Shown here piece by piece: positions 1 to 19,876 of a stretch of DNA of 64,000 nucleotides (position 1 is its first letter; each line of letters starts with the position of its first letter). Origin of the DNA: Scylla paramamosain. Its lineage: Eukaryota; Arthropoda; Malacostraca; Decapoda; Portunidae. The translations under genes were made by a program, and so were the position numbers. Location of the stretch: NCBI RefSeq assembly GCF_035594125.1, contig NW_026973670.1:2136001-2200000 (forward strand). Direction: 5' to 3'. The notes under the pieces were generated by a model, which had not been told where the DNA came from, did no database searches, and saw only the letters and a program-made list of their open reading frames with translations.

Positions 1-415
1 ACTTATAACCTTTTTCCTTTCCTTAAATACTGTGGAATATATTTCATCTGGTCCTGGTGACTTGAACTTTTCAACTTATCTATCTCCTGTTCCACTATCT
101 CTTTTAGTTATGGTAATATCTGTCAGCTTCTCATCCTCTTCTACTCTAAATATCTTCTCACTATTCGGCAAACCCTGCATGTTTTCCTGGGCAAAGACAA
201 TTAAAAAATACTCGCTCACAATTTTACTAATCTCTAATTCATTATATTATGGCCTTAAAACCACTTCCCCTGTCTTTAATCCCATATATACTACTCCTTC
301 GCCTAATGTAGTGTTTTAACCTCAGTCATCCATTTAGGATCATTCTTCTGCGATCTTTTTCTTCTGTAAGGGATGTTCCCTAACTGTCCTGAATGTAATT
401 TATCAACGAAATATT
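1..415 (-). mobile_element. LINE fragment copy 1, cut by the window edge
   Basis: This is a remnant of a non-LTR retrotransposon, read on the minus strand. It matches 25,900-26,460 and the reverse complement of 54,645-55,215 almost base for base. It carries the linker between the endonuclease and reverse-transcriptase domains, including a stretch decoding to NEYFLTVFAQ-like residues and the SPGPDE motif near position 50. Compared with the other two copies it has an internal deletion of about 170 bp near position 232, which removes the segment with the DPKGFYQ motif. The open frame seen at 32-319 on the plus strand is antisense to the element and is not a gene. The reverse-transcriptase part, if present, lies left of the window. 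The element is dead. Clade (CR1/L2/Jockey group) is judged from motifs only. Confidence 0.8.
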
Positions 416-422
416 TATTTCG
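407..422. repeat. Hairpin at LINE/satellite junction
   Basis: This is a perfect short inverted repeat: CGAAATA at 407-413, a TT loop, then TATTTCG at 416-422. It sits exactly where LINE-derived sequence ends and satellite begins. It is intact at about 26,452-26,467 and slightly mutated at about 54,643-54,658, the same junction in the other copies. Confidence 0.6.
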
Positions 423-3335
423 CTTCTCCATAAAGGGTGTTTTGCATGGGTTTTAGCGTTTCTGTACATAAGAACCTATAAAACACGTTTTAAGTAATGT
501 TGTTTAGTATTCCTTTATAGAGTGCTTTCCATGTTTTTTAGCGTTCTGGTGTCTAACACGTTGAAAAACACTCAAAAGGCACGTTGATGATAATGTCGTT
601 TCGTTTCCCGATAAAGGGGGCTTCCAATGCATTTTGTCTTTTGGTACTTAACAATATGAAAAAAAGTTTAAGTAAAAGTTTTCGGTAGAGTTGTTTTTCC
701 ATATAAAGTGCTAATCATGTGTTTTTGAGTCTTGGTACCTAAAAAGCTCAAAATCTCTCATAATACACTTTTCTCGTAATGTCCTTTGTTTTCTCCATGT
801 AGGATGCTTTGCGTGTAATTTGGCATTTTTGTACTTAACAAGCACAAAAACAATGAAAATACAAGTTTTTGGTAATGTTATTCTGTTTCTTCATAAAGGT
901 TGTTTTGCATGCGTTTCAGCGATTTCGCACGTAAGAAGGTCAAAAACACTCTAAAGATAGTTTCTTGGTAATGTTATTTTATATTGCTAAATAGGGTGCT
1001 TTCAATGCTTTTTAGCATTTTGATTCCTAACACTCAAGTTTCCTGTAATATAGTTTTGCTTCTTCATATAGAGATCTGCATGCATTATGATGTTTTGCTA
1101 CATAATATGAGAAACGCTCAAAATAAAGGTTTCAGGTAATGTTGTTCTTTTTCTTTATATAGTGTGCTATTCATGCGTTTTAGCGTTTTGGTACTTAGGA
1201 AGCTCAAAAACACTAATAAAACTTTTTTCTCCTAATGTCTTTCTATTTCCCCATATAGGATGCTTCCTATGTATTTTGACGTTTTGGTACATAACAAGGT
1301 AAAAAAAAATAAATAAATAAAAACACGTTTTTGGTGATGTTCTGTTTCTCTATTAAGAGATATAGGATATATTCAATTTTCATTCAAGCGGTTTAGTGTT
1401 TGGTACCTAAGAGACTCAAAACACTGACAATGCACGTTTCTCGTAGTGTTCTATCGTTTCCGCATACAGGGTGCTTTACATGCATTTTTAATATGATGTA
1501 CGTAACAGACTCACAAAGACTCAAAATACACGTTTTTGATAAGGTTTTTCTATTTGGTAAGGTTATTCGTGTTTGTTGCACGTGTTTTAGCGTTTTGGTA
1601 CGTAAAAAGTTTAAAACACTTAAAAGACATGCTTATTATTTTGCATTTCTATATAAGGTGCTTTCTATGCTATTTAGCATTTATGTAAAAAACACATAAA
1701 AACATTTCTTACATTATTGTTAAATTTTCTCGTATAGCGAGCAAGCATTATGGTGTTTTGCTACCTGACAATGTGAAAAACATTCAAATTACACGATTTT
1801 GGTAATTTGTTTCTCTTTCTCCATACAGTGTGCTACTCATTTATTTTAGCGTTTTGGTACCTAAGAAGCTAGAAAGAAAAATTCATAATACACGTTTTTT
1901 GTTATGTCCTTTCATTTCCTCATATAGGGTCTTTTTTGTGCTTTGGTACCTAACAGGGTGTTTGCATGTATTTTGACATTTTAGTTCGTAAGAACCTAAA
2001 AAAAAAACACTCCAAAGACACGTTTTAGTAAAGTTGTTTTGTATTCCCCTATAGGGTGATTTCGTTGCTTCTTACTGATTTGGTGCCTAACACGCACAAA
2101 AAAATAACAAAAGACAAGTTTCTAGTTATTTCGTTTCGTTTCTTCATATAGGTTGCTTTACATGCATGTTGGCGTTTTGGTAATTATCAATGTAAAAAAA
2201 TACACGTTTTTGGTAAGGGTTTTTTTTTTTTCTTCAGAGGACTATTGAAGCTTTTTACTGACTTGGTACTTAAGAAAGTAATGAAAAAAAATAACATAAC
2301 AAACGTTTCTCGTAATGTCCTTTCATTTCCATATGCAGGGTGTTTTGTTTGATTATGAGCGATTTTGTACATAATACGCTCAAAGACACTCAAAATACAC
2401 GTTTTTGGTAAATGTATTCTGTTTCTCTATATAGGGTATTTTCATGCGTTTTTAATGTCGTTTTATATATCTATTTCTCCATATAGGGTGTTATTCATAC
2501 GTTTTACCCTTTTGATACTAAGAAGGTCAAAAACACTCATAATACACGTTTCTCGTAATGACTTCATTTTTCCCATATAGGGTATTTTCGATTCATTTAG
2601 GCGTTTTTTACGTAACAATCTTACAAAACACTCAAAATACTTGTTTTTGGTAATGTTATTCTGTTTCTCCATAAAGGATGTTTTCTATGTTTTTTTTTTT
2701 TTTTATCGTTTTGGTACGTAGGACACTCAAAAGAAACGTTTTCTTAATGTTGTTTTGTATTCCCATATCAGGTGATTTGTATGCTTTTTAGCATTTTTGT
2801 GCCTAACACGCTGAAGAACACATTTTAGATACGTTTCTGAAATCTCGTTTCCTTTCCTCAAATAGGGGGCTTTACATTCATTATGGCGTTTTGATTCATA
2901 ACAATGTGAAAACACTGAAAATTTACGTTTTTGGTAATGTTATTTCATATAGAGTGTTATTCATGCATTTTAGCGACTTCGTATCTAATAAGTAAAAAAA
3001 AAAAAAACACCAATAGTACACATTTTAATAACGTCTTTTCATTTTCCCATTTAAGATATTATATATGCATTTTGGCGTTTTTCTACTTAACTAACTCAGA
3101 AACACTCGAAATATTTGTTTTTGATATTATTTCTCCGTTTTTTTTTTCATGCGATTTAGCGTTTCGGTACGTAAGAAAGTAAAAAATAATGAAAACACAC
3201 GTTTATGGTAAAGTTGTTTTGTTTTCCTTTATAGGGTGCTTTCCATGCTTTTTAGCGTTTTGGTGCCTAGCACGCCAATAAACATTCCAAAGGCACTTTT
3301 CTGGAAATCGCTTTTCCTTTCCTCATATAGGGTAC
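420..3335 (+). repeat. Monomeric satellite array, forward
   Basis: About thirty tandem copies of the 90-100 bp monomer lie head to tail, all with GCGTTTTGGTA on the plus strand. Neighbouring monomers differ a lot and no longer period is visible, unlike the HOR array further right. Typical marks in each copy are CATATAGGGTG, TTTGCATGC, TTTTAGCGTTTTGGTAC, CTCAAAAACACTC and TTTTTGGTAATGTT. The block up to about 2,640 is repeated directly at 26,462-28,797. Open frames here (for example 1,400-1,699) follow the monomer register and are not genes. Confidence 0.85.
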
Positions 3336-3337
3336 AA

Positions 3338-3795
3338 AAACATGTATTAGTAGTGTTTTCGAAAACGCCAAAGTGCATGCAAAGTAAGCTGTACGGGAGA
3401 AACAAAACGTGTCTTTTGAATGTTTTCAGCTGTTTACGTACCAAAACACTAAAATGCAGGGAAAAGAAACTTCATGGAGAAACAAAATATTATTGCCAAA
3501 AACGTGTATTTTGAATGTTTTTAAGCTTATTACGTACCAACACGCAAAAATTCATCCATTTCATTTCATTTCGGTGCTTTTCAACGTTAGCACCAAAACT
3601 CTAAAGAGCATGGAAGACACTCTATATAGAAATCAAAACAACATTATCAAAATGGTATCTTTTGAGTGTTTTTTATCTTCTTACGTTCCAAAATGCTAAA
3701 ACGATAAATAGCCTTTATCGGGAGACATTACCAAAAACGTATGATTTAAGCGTTTTCCAGCTTTTTAGAAACCAAAACGCCTTAATATATGTACC
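3338..3795 (-). repeat. Inverted block of monomeric satellite
   Basis: About 460 bp in which the monomers flip. The plus strand now reads GTGTTTT-GAGCTT-TTACGTACCAAAACGC, the reverse complement of the flanking repeats. Four to five monomers are present. The left junction follows CATATAGGGTAC near 3,335 and the right one is near the ACCAATCACGTG at about 3,793-3,805. The same inversion junction appears, reversed, near 42,465, so the flip is older than the duplication that made the 41.2-42.8 kb copy. Confidence 0.8.
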
Positions 3796-3798
3796 AAT

Positions 3799-12846
<9,048 letters not shown>

Positions 12847-12881
12847 ATACACAATTTGGTATACCTTACCAAATTGTGTAT
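12847..12881. repeat. Foldback hairpin at inversion breakpoint
   Basis: Perfect 15-bp arms, ATACACAATTTGGTA at 12,847-12,861 and its reverse complement at 12,867-12,881, flank the spacer TACCT. The array reads forward to the left of this point and reverse to the right, so the hairpin is the inversion joint itself. The arm sequence comes from the end of monomer M5. Confidence 0.85.
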
Positions 12882-13437
12882 TTTGAGTGTTTCTCACATT
12901 CTTAGTTACGAAAATGCCAAATTACATGCGAAACTACCTTCATATGGGGAAAAAAAAATGACTATCAAAAAAGTGCCTTTTTAGTGTTTTTGAGCGTGAT
13001 ATGCAACAAAGCACTAAAAAGCACAACAATCACATTACATGGGAATAAAACCAACTTTTACGAAGACCTTGCCTTTAAGTGTTTTTTAACTCCTTACATA
13101 CCAAATCGCTAAAACGCATGTAAAACACTCTTTATGGAGAAACAGAATAACATTACGAAAAACATGTATTTTGAGTGTTTTTGATCATGTAACCTATAAA
13201 AACGCTTAAATACATGTAAAGAACCCTATGTTTGTATAACAAAAGGACATTACGAAAATCGTGTATTATGAGTGTGTTTTTAAGTTCCTTATGTACCAAA
13301 AAGCTAAAACCCACAAATAACACTCTTTATAGAGAAATTTTTTTTTTTTTTTGTTATTCATCTTCATAGGTACCGAGATGCCAAAATTCTGGCAAAATTC
13401 ATGGAAATTTTATAAAAAAAAAATCATCATAAAAAAT
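12882..13437 (-). repeat. Inverted half-HOR block
   Basis: M5, M4, M3, M2, M1 and M11 appear in that order as reverse complements. The ATTACATGGGAATAAAACC mark of M4/M3 and GGTACCGAGATGCCAAAATT of M11 are both readable. The block ends near 13,437 in a small ATCAT/ATGAT inverted repeat, after which forward repeats resume. It resembles the reverse complement of 10,740-11,300. Confidence 0.85.
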
Positions 13438-14447
13438 GATATTAGACAGAGTTCTGTTTATTGATTAAAAGTGTTATTCATGCATTTCATCTTTTTTTCT
13501 ATGTAAGAAATTTTTCTATATACACGAGTTTTTGCGTTTATTGCCTTGTGGTTCTTTTAAAACTATAAAACACTCATTATACACGTTTCTCGTAATGTCC
13601 TTTTGTTTCCTAATATAGAGTGCTTTACATCCATTTTTGCATTTCTTTGTAGGTAACAAGCTCAAAAACACACAAAATATATCTTTTTGGTAATATTATT
13701 CTATTTCTTTATATAGGTTGGTTTGCATCCGCTTTAACGTTTTTCTACGTAAAACACTGAAAAGACACGTTTTCAGTAATTTTCTTTTGGATTCACATAT
13801 TGACTGACTTCCATATTATTTATCGTTTTGGTGCCTAACATGCTGAAAAACACTGAAAAGACAGGTTTCTGGTAAAGTCGTTTAACATCTTTATATAGGT
13901 GGCATGCACTTGAGAGTTTGGTACATAACAATCCGAAAAAAAAGCTATAATTAACTTTTTTGTTAATGTTCTTTTTTCCAAATAAATTCCCTGAATTTTG
14001 GCAGAATTTTGGCATCTCGGTACCTATAAAAATAAATAACAAAAAAAAAAAAATCCTATTATTTTATTTTTTATTAATTTTTTTTTTTTCTAAATAAAGA
14101 GTGTTATTTTTGGGTTTTAGCTTTTAGGAACTGAAGGAACTTAAAAAAACACTTATAATACACGTTTCTCGTAATGTCCTTTCGTTTCCCAAACATAAGG
14201 TTCTTTGCATGTATTTAAGCGTTTTTAAGATAACATGATCAAAAACACTCAAAATACATGGATTTGGTAATATTATTCTGTTTCTCCATCAAATGTATTT
14301 TGCATGCGTTTTAGCGTTTTGGTATGTAAGGAGCTCAAAAAACACTTAATGGCAAGTTCCTGGTAAAATTTGGTTTTATTCCTATGTAATGTGATTGCCC
14401 TTCCTTTTAGTGCTTTATTGCGCAACACGTTCAAAAACACTCAAAAT
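13438..14447 (+). repeat. HOR satellite array, forward
   Basis: About one HOR unit, with the M11 landmark at about 14,015. From about 13,700 it is the outermost visible part of the left arm of the giant palindrome. It matches the reverse complement of 63,280-64,000 and is a direct repeat of 38,230-39,250. Confidence 0.85.
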
Positions 14448-14755
14448 ATACGCAAGGCCTCGCATATGAGGAAATTAAAGACCTTACCAGAGATCTGTCT
14501 TTTGAGTGTTTTTCAGCATGTTAGGCATCAAAACGATAAATAATAAGGAACTCACTCTATATGGGAATCCAAAAGAAAATTACTGAAAACGTGTCTTCTC
14601 AGTGTTTTACGTATAAAACATTGCGAGAAAAATGTAAAATGAATGTTTTATAATTCAAAAAATCCATAAGGCAAAAAACGCAAAAACTCGTATAAATGCT
14701 GAAACTCATGAATAACACTCTTAATTGAGAAACAGAGCAAACTTTCTTAATGCGT
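14448..14755 (-). repeat. Small inverted block M9-M8-M6 with internal deletion
   Basis: A reversed segment opens at GCAAGGCCTCGCATATGAGG and closes at AATGCGTGTCAAAAACAC. It holds M9, a shortened M8 and part of M6 as reverse complements. M7 and its neighbours are missing compared with the fuller copy at 39,258-39,735. The same deletion is present in 62,989-63,291, its palindrome partner. Confidence 0.8.
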
Positions 14756-17700
14756 GTCAAAAACACTAAAAGACAAGTTCTTCGTAAAAGTTGGTTTTAT
14801 TCCCATGCAATGTGATTGCCCTGCTTTTTAGTGCTTTATTGCCTAACACACTCAAAAACACTCAGACACTTTTCTGGTAATGTCATTTTTTTCCCACATA
14901 AAGCTAGTTTCGCATGGAATTTGGGGTTTTGGTAACTAAGAATGTAAAAAACACTCAAAATACACGCATTTAGTAAGGTTGTTCTGTTTCTTGATTAAGA
15001 GTGTTATTCATGAGTTTCAGTATTTTGGTATCTTAGAAACTTCTCCATACAGTCAAATTTTTTCGTTTTTTGCATTGTGCTTCTGGTGAACTATAAAACA
15101 CTCATTATACACGTTTCTCATTATGTCCTTTTTTTTTTTCCTTATATAGAGTGCTTTGCATCCATTTTTTGATTCCCATATAGATTGACTTCCTTGGGTT
15201 TTATCATGTTGGTTCCTAACATGCTGAAAACACTCATAAGACAGTTTTCTGGCAAACACGTTTAATTTCCCCATATAGGTGGTTTGCATGCACTTTAGGG
15301 GTTTGGTACATAACAGTTCGAAAAAAAAGCTAAATTTAACTTTTTTGATAATGTTCTTATTTCACATAATTTCCTGAAATTTGCCCGAATTTTGGCATTT
15401 CGGTACCTGTGAAGATGAATTAGAAAGAAAAAAAATATTGTATTTTTTTCATTTATTTATTGTTTCTCAATAAAGAGTGTTATTTGTGGCTTTTAGCTTT
15501 TTGGTAATTAATGAACTTAAAAAACATTCATAATACTCGTTTCTCGTAATCTCCTTTCGTTTCACAAAAATAATGTTCTTTGCATTTATTTAAGCGATTT
15601 AATTGGTATTATGATCAAAAACACTCAAAATACATGTTTTTTGGTAATGTTATTCTGTTTCACCATAAAGAGTGTTTTGCATGCGTTTTAGTGTTTTGGT
15701 ATATAAGATCAAAAACACATAAATGCAAGTTTTTGGTAAAAATTCGTTTTCCTGCAATGTAATGTGATTGCCCTCCTTTTAGTGCTTTATTTTCTATCAC
15801 GCTCAAAAACAATCAAAAGACACTTTTCTGGTAAAGTGTTTTTTTTTTCCACAAATCTATTTTCGCATGCAATTTTGGGTTTTGATAAGAATGTGAAAAG
15901 CAATCAAAATACATGCATTTATTAAGGCTGTTGTGTTTCTCAATTAGGAATGTTATTCATGAGTTTTAGCATTTTTGTATCTAGGAAACTTCTATATATA
16001 CACGAGATTTTGCGTTTTTTGCCTTGCGGTTCTTTTGAACTATAAAACACTCATTATACAATTTTTTTTGCAATGTTCTTTTCTTTCCCAATATAGAGTG
16101 TTTTGCATCAATTTTCGCGTTTTTTGTAGGTAACATGCTCAAAAACACTCAAAATATACCTTTTTAGTAACGTTTTTCTATTTCTTGATATTGGTTGCTT
16201 TGCATCCGTTTTTCTACGTAAAACACTGAGAAGACACGTTTTCAGTAGGTTTTTTTTGGATTCCCTTTATTATTTATCGTTTTGGTGCCTAACATGCTAA
16301 AAAAAAAACACTCAAAACACATATTTCTTGTAAGGTCGTTTAATTTCCTCATATAGGAGTCTTTGCATGCACTTTAAGGTTTGGTACATAACAGTCCGAT
16401 AAAAAAAAAACGGAAATTAACTTTTTTGATAATACTCTTTTATCATATGATTGCCCTGAATTTTCCCAGAATTTTGGCATCGCGGTACCTATGAATATGA
16501 ATATATATATAAAAAAAAAAAAAATCTTATTTTTTTATATTTTTATTTTTTATTTTCTAAATAAAGAGTGTTATTCGTGGGTTCTAGCTTTTTGGTACTT
16601 AAGGAACTTAAAAAAACACTCATAATACACGTTTCTCGTAATATCCTTTTGTTTCCCAAACATAATGTTCTTTGCATGTATTTAAGCGTTTTTATAGATA
16701 ACAATATCAAAAACACTAAAAATACATGTTTTTGGTAATGTTGTTCTGTTTCTCCATAAAGTTTGTTTTTGTATGCGTTTTAGCAGTTTGGTATATAAGG
16801 ACCTCAAAAACACTTAAAAGCATTGGTGTTATTCCAATGTAATATGATTGCCCTGCTTTTTAGTGCTTTATTGCCTATCACGCTCAAAAACACTTAAAAG
16901 ACACTTTTCTGGTAATGTCATTTTTTTCTCACATAAAGGTGGTTTCGCATGCAATTTGGGGTTTTGGTAACTAAGAATGTGAAAAGCACTCAAAATACAC
17001 GCATTTAGTAAGGTTGTTCTGTTTCTCAATTAAGAGTGTTATTCATGAGTTTCAGCATTCTGGTATCTAGGAACCTTCTCCATATACACGAGTTTTTGTG
17101 TTTTTAGCCTTTTAGTTCTTTTGAACTATAAAAACTCATTATACACTTTTCTTGGAAAGTCCTTTTGTTTTTTAATAGAGTGCTTTGCATCAATTTTCGC
17201 GTTTTTTGTAGGTAAAAAGCTGAAAAACACAAAAAAATATACCATTTTGGTAATGTTTTTCTATTTCTTGATATTGGTAGGTTTGCATCCGTTTTAGCGT
17301 TTTTCTACGTAAAAGAAAGAAAAAACACGTTTTCAGCAATTTTGTTTTGGATCCTCATATAGAGTGAGTTCCTTATTATTTATCGTTTTGGTGCCTAACA
17401 TGCTGAAAACACTCAAAAAACAGATTTCTGGTAAGATCGTTCAATTTCCTCATATAGAAGTCTTTGGATGCACTTTAGGGTTTGGTACATAACAGTCCGA
17501 AAAAAAAAGCTAAAATTTACTTCTTTGATAATTTTTTTTTAACATATAATAGTCCTGAATTTTCCCAGAATTTTGGCATCTCGGTACCTATGAAGATGAA
17601 TAAAAAAAAAAAATTCCTATTTTTTTTATTTTCTTACTTTTTTTTCTAAATAAAGAGTGTTATTTGTGGGTTTTAGCTTTTTGGTACTTAAGGAACTTAA

Positions 17701-18781
17701 AAACAATTATAATACACATTTCTCAAAATGACCTTTCGTTTCTTATGTTTCTTATGTTTCTTGTGTTTACATAAGGTTTTTTGCATGTATTTAAGCGTTT
17801 TTATAGGTAACATGATAAAAAACACTCAAAATATATGTTTTTGGTAATTTTATTCTCTTTCTCCATAAAAGGTGTTTTGCATGCGTTTTAGCGTTTTCGT
17901 ATGTAATGAGATAAAAAACACTTAAGGGCAAGTTCTTGGTAAATGTTGTTATTATTCCCATGTAATGTGATTCCCCTGCTTTTTGGTGCTTTATTGCCTA
18001 ACACGCTCAAAAACACTCAAAAGACACTTTTCTGGTAATATTTTTTTTCCCACATAAAGCTAGTTTTCCATGGAATTTGGGGTTTTGCTAATTAAGAATG
18101 TGAAAAAAAAAATCAAAACACAGGGTTTAGTAAGGTTGATTCTATTTCTTAATTAAAAGTGTTATTTATGAGTTTCAGCATTTTGGTATGTAAGAAACTT
18201 TTCTAATACACACATTTGGTAAGGTATTTCTGTTTCAAAATTAAAAGTGTTATTGATGAGTTTCAGCTTTTTGGTATGTAAGAACTTCTTTATGTACAGG
18301 AGTTTTTGAGTATTTTACCTTGTGGTTCTTGTCAAACTATAAAACGCTCATTCACGTTTCTCGTAATGTCCTCTTCTTTGCCAATATAAAGTGCTTTCCA
18401 TCCATTTTTGCATTTTTTTTGTAGGTAACAAGCTAAAAAAAACATCAAAATATATCTTTTTTTGTAATGTTATTCTATTTCTTCATATTGGTTGGTTTGC
18501 ATCCGTTTTAGCGTTTTTCTACGTAAATCTTTGAAAAGACACGTTTTAAGTAATATTGTTCAGATTGCTGAAAAACACTCAAAAGACAGGTTTCTGGTAA
18601 AGTCGTGAAATTTCCCCATATAGGTGGATTTGCATGCACTTCAGAGTTTGTACATAACTCCGGAAAAAAGCTAAAATTATTTTTTTTTATAATGATTTTT
18701 TTTTACAAAATATCCATGAATTTTGCCAGAATTTTGGCATCTCGGTACCTATGAAGATGAATAACAAATTTTTTTTTTCTC

Positions 18782-19876
18782 TCTATAAAAAGTTATTTGT
18801 GGGTTTTAGTTTTTTGGTACTTAAGGAACTTAAAAACACTCATAATACACGATTTTCGTAATGTCCTTTCATTTTCCAAACATAGGGTTCTTTGCATGTA
18901 TTTAGGCATTTTTATAGGTAACATGGTCAAAAACACTCAAAATACATGTTTCTGGTAATGTTATTCTGTTTTTCCATAAAGGGTGTTTTGCAAGCGTTTT
19001 AGCGTTTTGGTATGTAAGAAGCTCAAAAATACGTAAAGGCAGGTTCTTGGTAAAAGTTGGTTTTATTCCCATATAATGTGATTGCCCTCCTTTTTAGTGC
19101 TTTAGTGCCTATCACGCTCAAAAACACTCAAAAGACACTCTTTTGGTAATGTCATTTTTTTCCCACATAAAGCTAGTTTCACATGCAATTTATGGTTTTC
19201 GTAACTAAGAATGTGAAAAGCACTCAAAATACATGCATTTGGTAAGGTTGTTCTGTATTCTTAATTAAGAGTGTTATTTCTGAGTTTCAGCATTTTGGTA
19301 TCTAAGAAACTTCTCCATGTACACCGAGTTTTGCGATTTTTGCCTTGTGGCTGTTGTGAAACTATAAAACACTCATTATACACGTTTCTCGTAATGTCCT
19401 TTTGTATCCCAATATAGAGTGCTTTCCATCCATTTTCGCGTTTTTTGAAGGTAAGAAGCTCAAAAACACTCAAAATATACCTTTTTGGTAATGTTATTCT
19501 ATTTCTCCATATTCGTTGGTTTGCATCCGATTTAGCGTTTTTTCTACGTAAAACACTGAAAAGACACTTTTTCAGTAATTTTGTGATGGATTCCCACATT
19601 GAGTGACTTCCATATTATTTATCGTTTTGGTGGCTAACATGCTGAAAAAAAACACAAAAGACAGGTTTCTGGTAAGGTCGTTTAATTTCCCCATATAGGT
19701 GGCTTTGCATGCACTTTAGGGTTTGGTACATAACAGTCCGAAAAAAAGCTAAAATTAACTCTTTTTCATAATGTTCTTTTTTCACATAATTTCCCTGAAT
19801 TTTGGCAGAATTTTAGCATCTCGGTACCTATGAAGATGAATAAAAAAAAATCCTATTTTTTCATTTATTTTTTTTC
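18782..19876 (+). repeat. Type HOR unit, 1,095 bp, monomers M1-M11
   Basis: This is a complete, readable example of the unit. M1 18,782-18,876; M2 18,877-18,974; M3 18,975-19,069; M4 19,070-19,163; M5 19,164-19,260; M6 19,261-19,409; M7 19,410-19,507; M8 19,508-19,594; M9 19,595-19,691; M10 19,692-19,782; M11 19,783-19,876. Ten monomers are 87-98 bp and M6 is 149 bp. Each keeps a TTTTAGCG/GTTTTGGTA core in the first half and a CTCAAAAACACTCAAAA box followed by GGTAATGT in the second half, but M8, M10 and M11 have drifted furthest. M11 ends in an A/T-rich tract. Confidence 0.88.
19261..19409 (+). repeat. M6, a 1.5-length chimeric monomer
   Basis: M6 is about 149 bp where its neighbours are 87-98 bp. 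It begins as a normal monomer (TTAATTAAGAGTGTTATT, then TTTCAGCATTTTGGTATC), loses the usual second half at CTTCTCCATGTACAC, and restarts with GCCTTGTGG, a second CACTCATTATACACG box and CTCGTAATGTCC. It looks like parts of two monomers joined by an internal deletion. The form is the same in nearly every HOR unit, so the event came before HOR amplification. Confidence 0.75.

Larger units (their letters stand above)
1..2640 (+). other. Direct segmental duplicate of about 25,900-28,797
   Basis: LINE fragment plus the following monomeric satellite are in the same order and orientation as 25,900-28,797, offset by about 25.9-26.1 kb. Beyond 2,640 the two copies diverge completely: copy 1 goes on as monomeric satellite and copy 2 enters HOR satellite. 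Confidence 0.82.

Noticed and set aside
19505..19530. ATTCGTTGGTTTGCATCCG in M8 as a CENP-B box
   Set aside because: It shares TTCGTTGG, but the essential A and CGGG positions of the box are not present in register.
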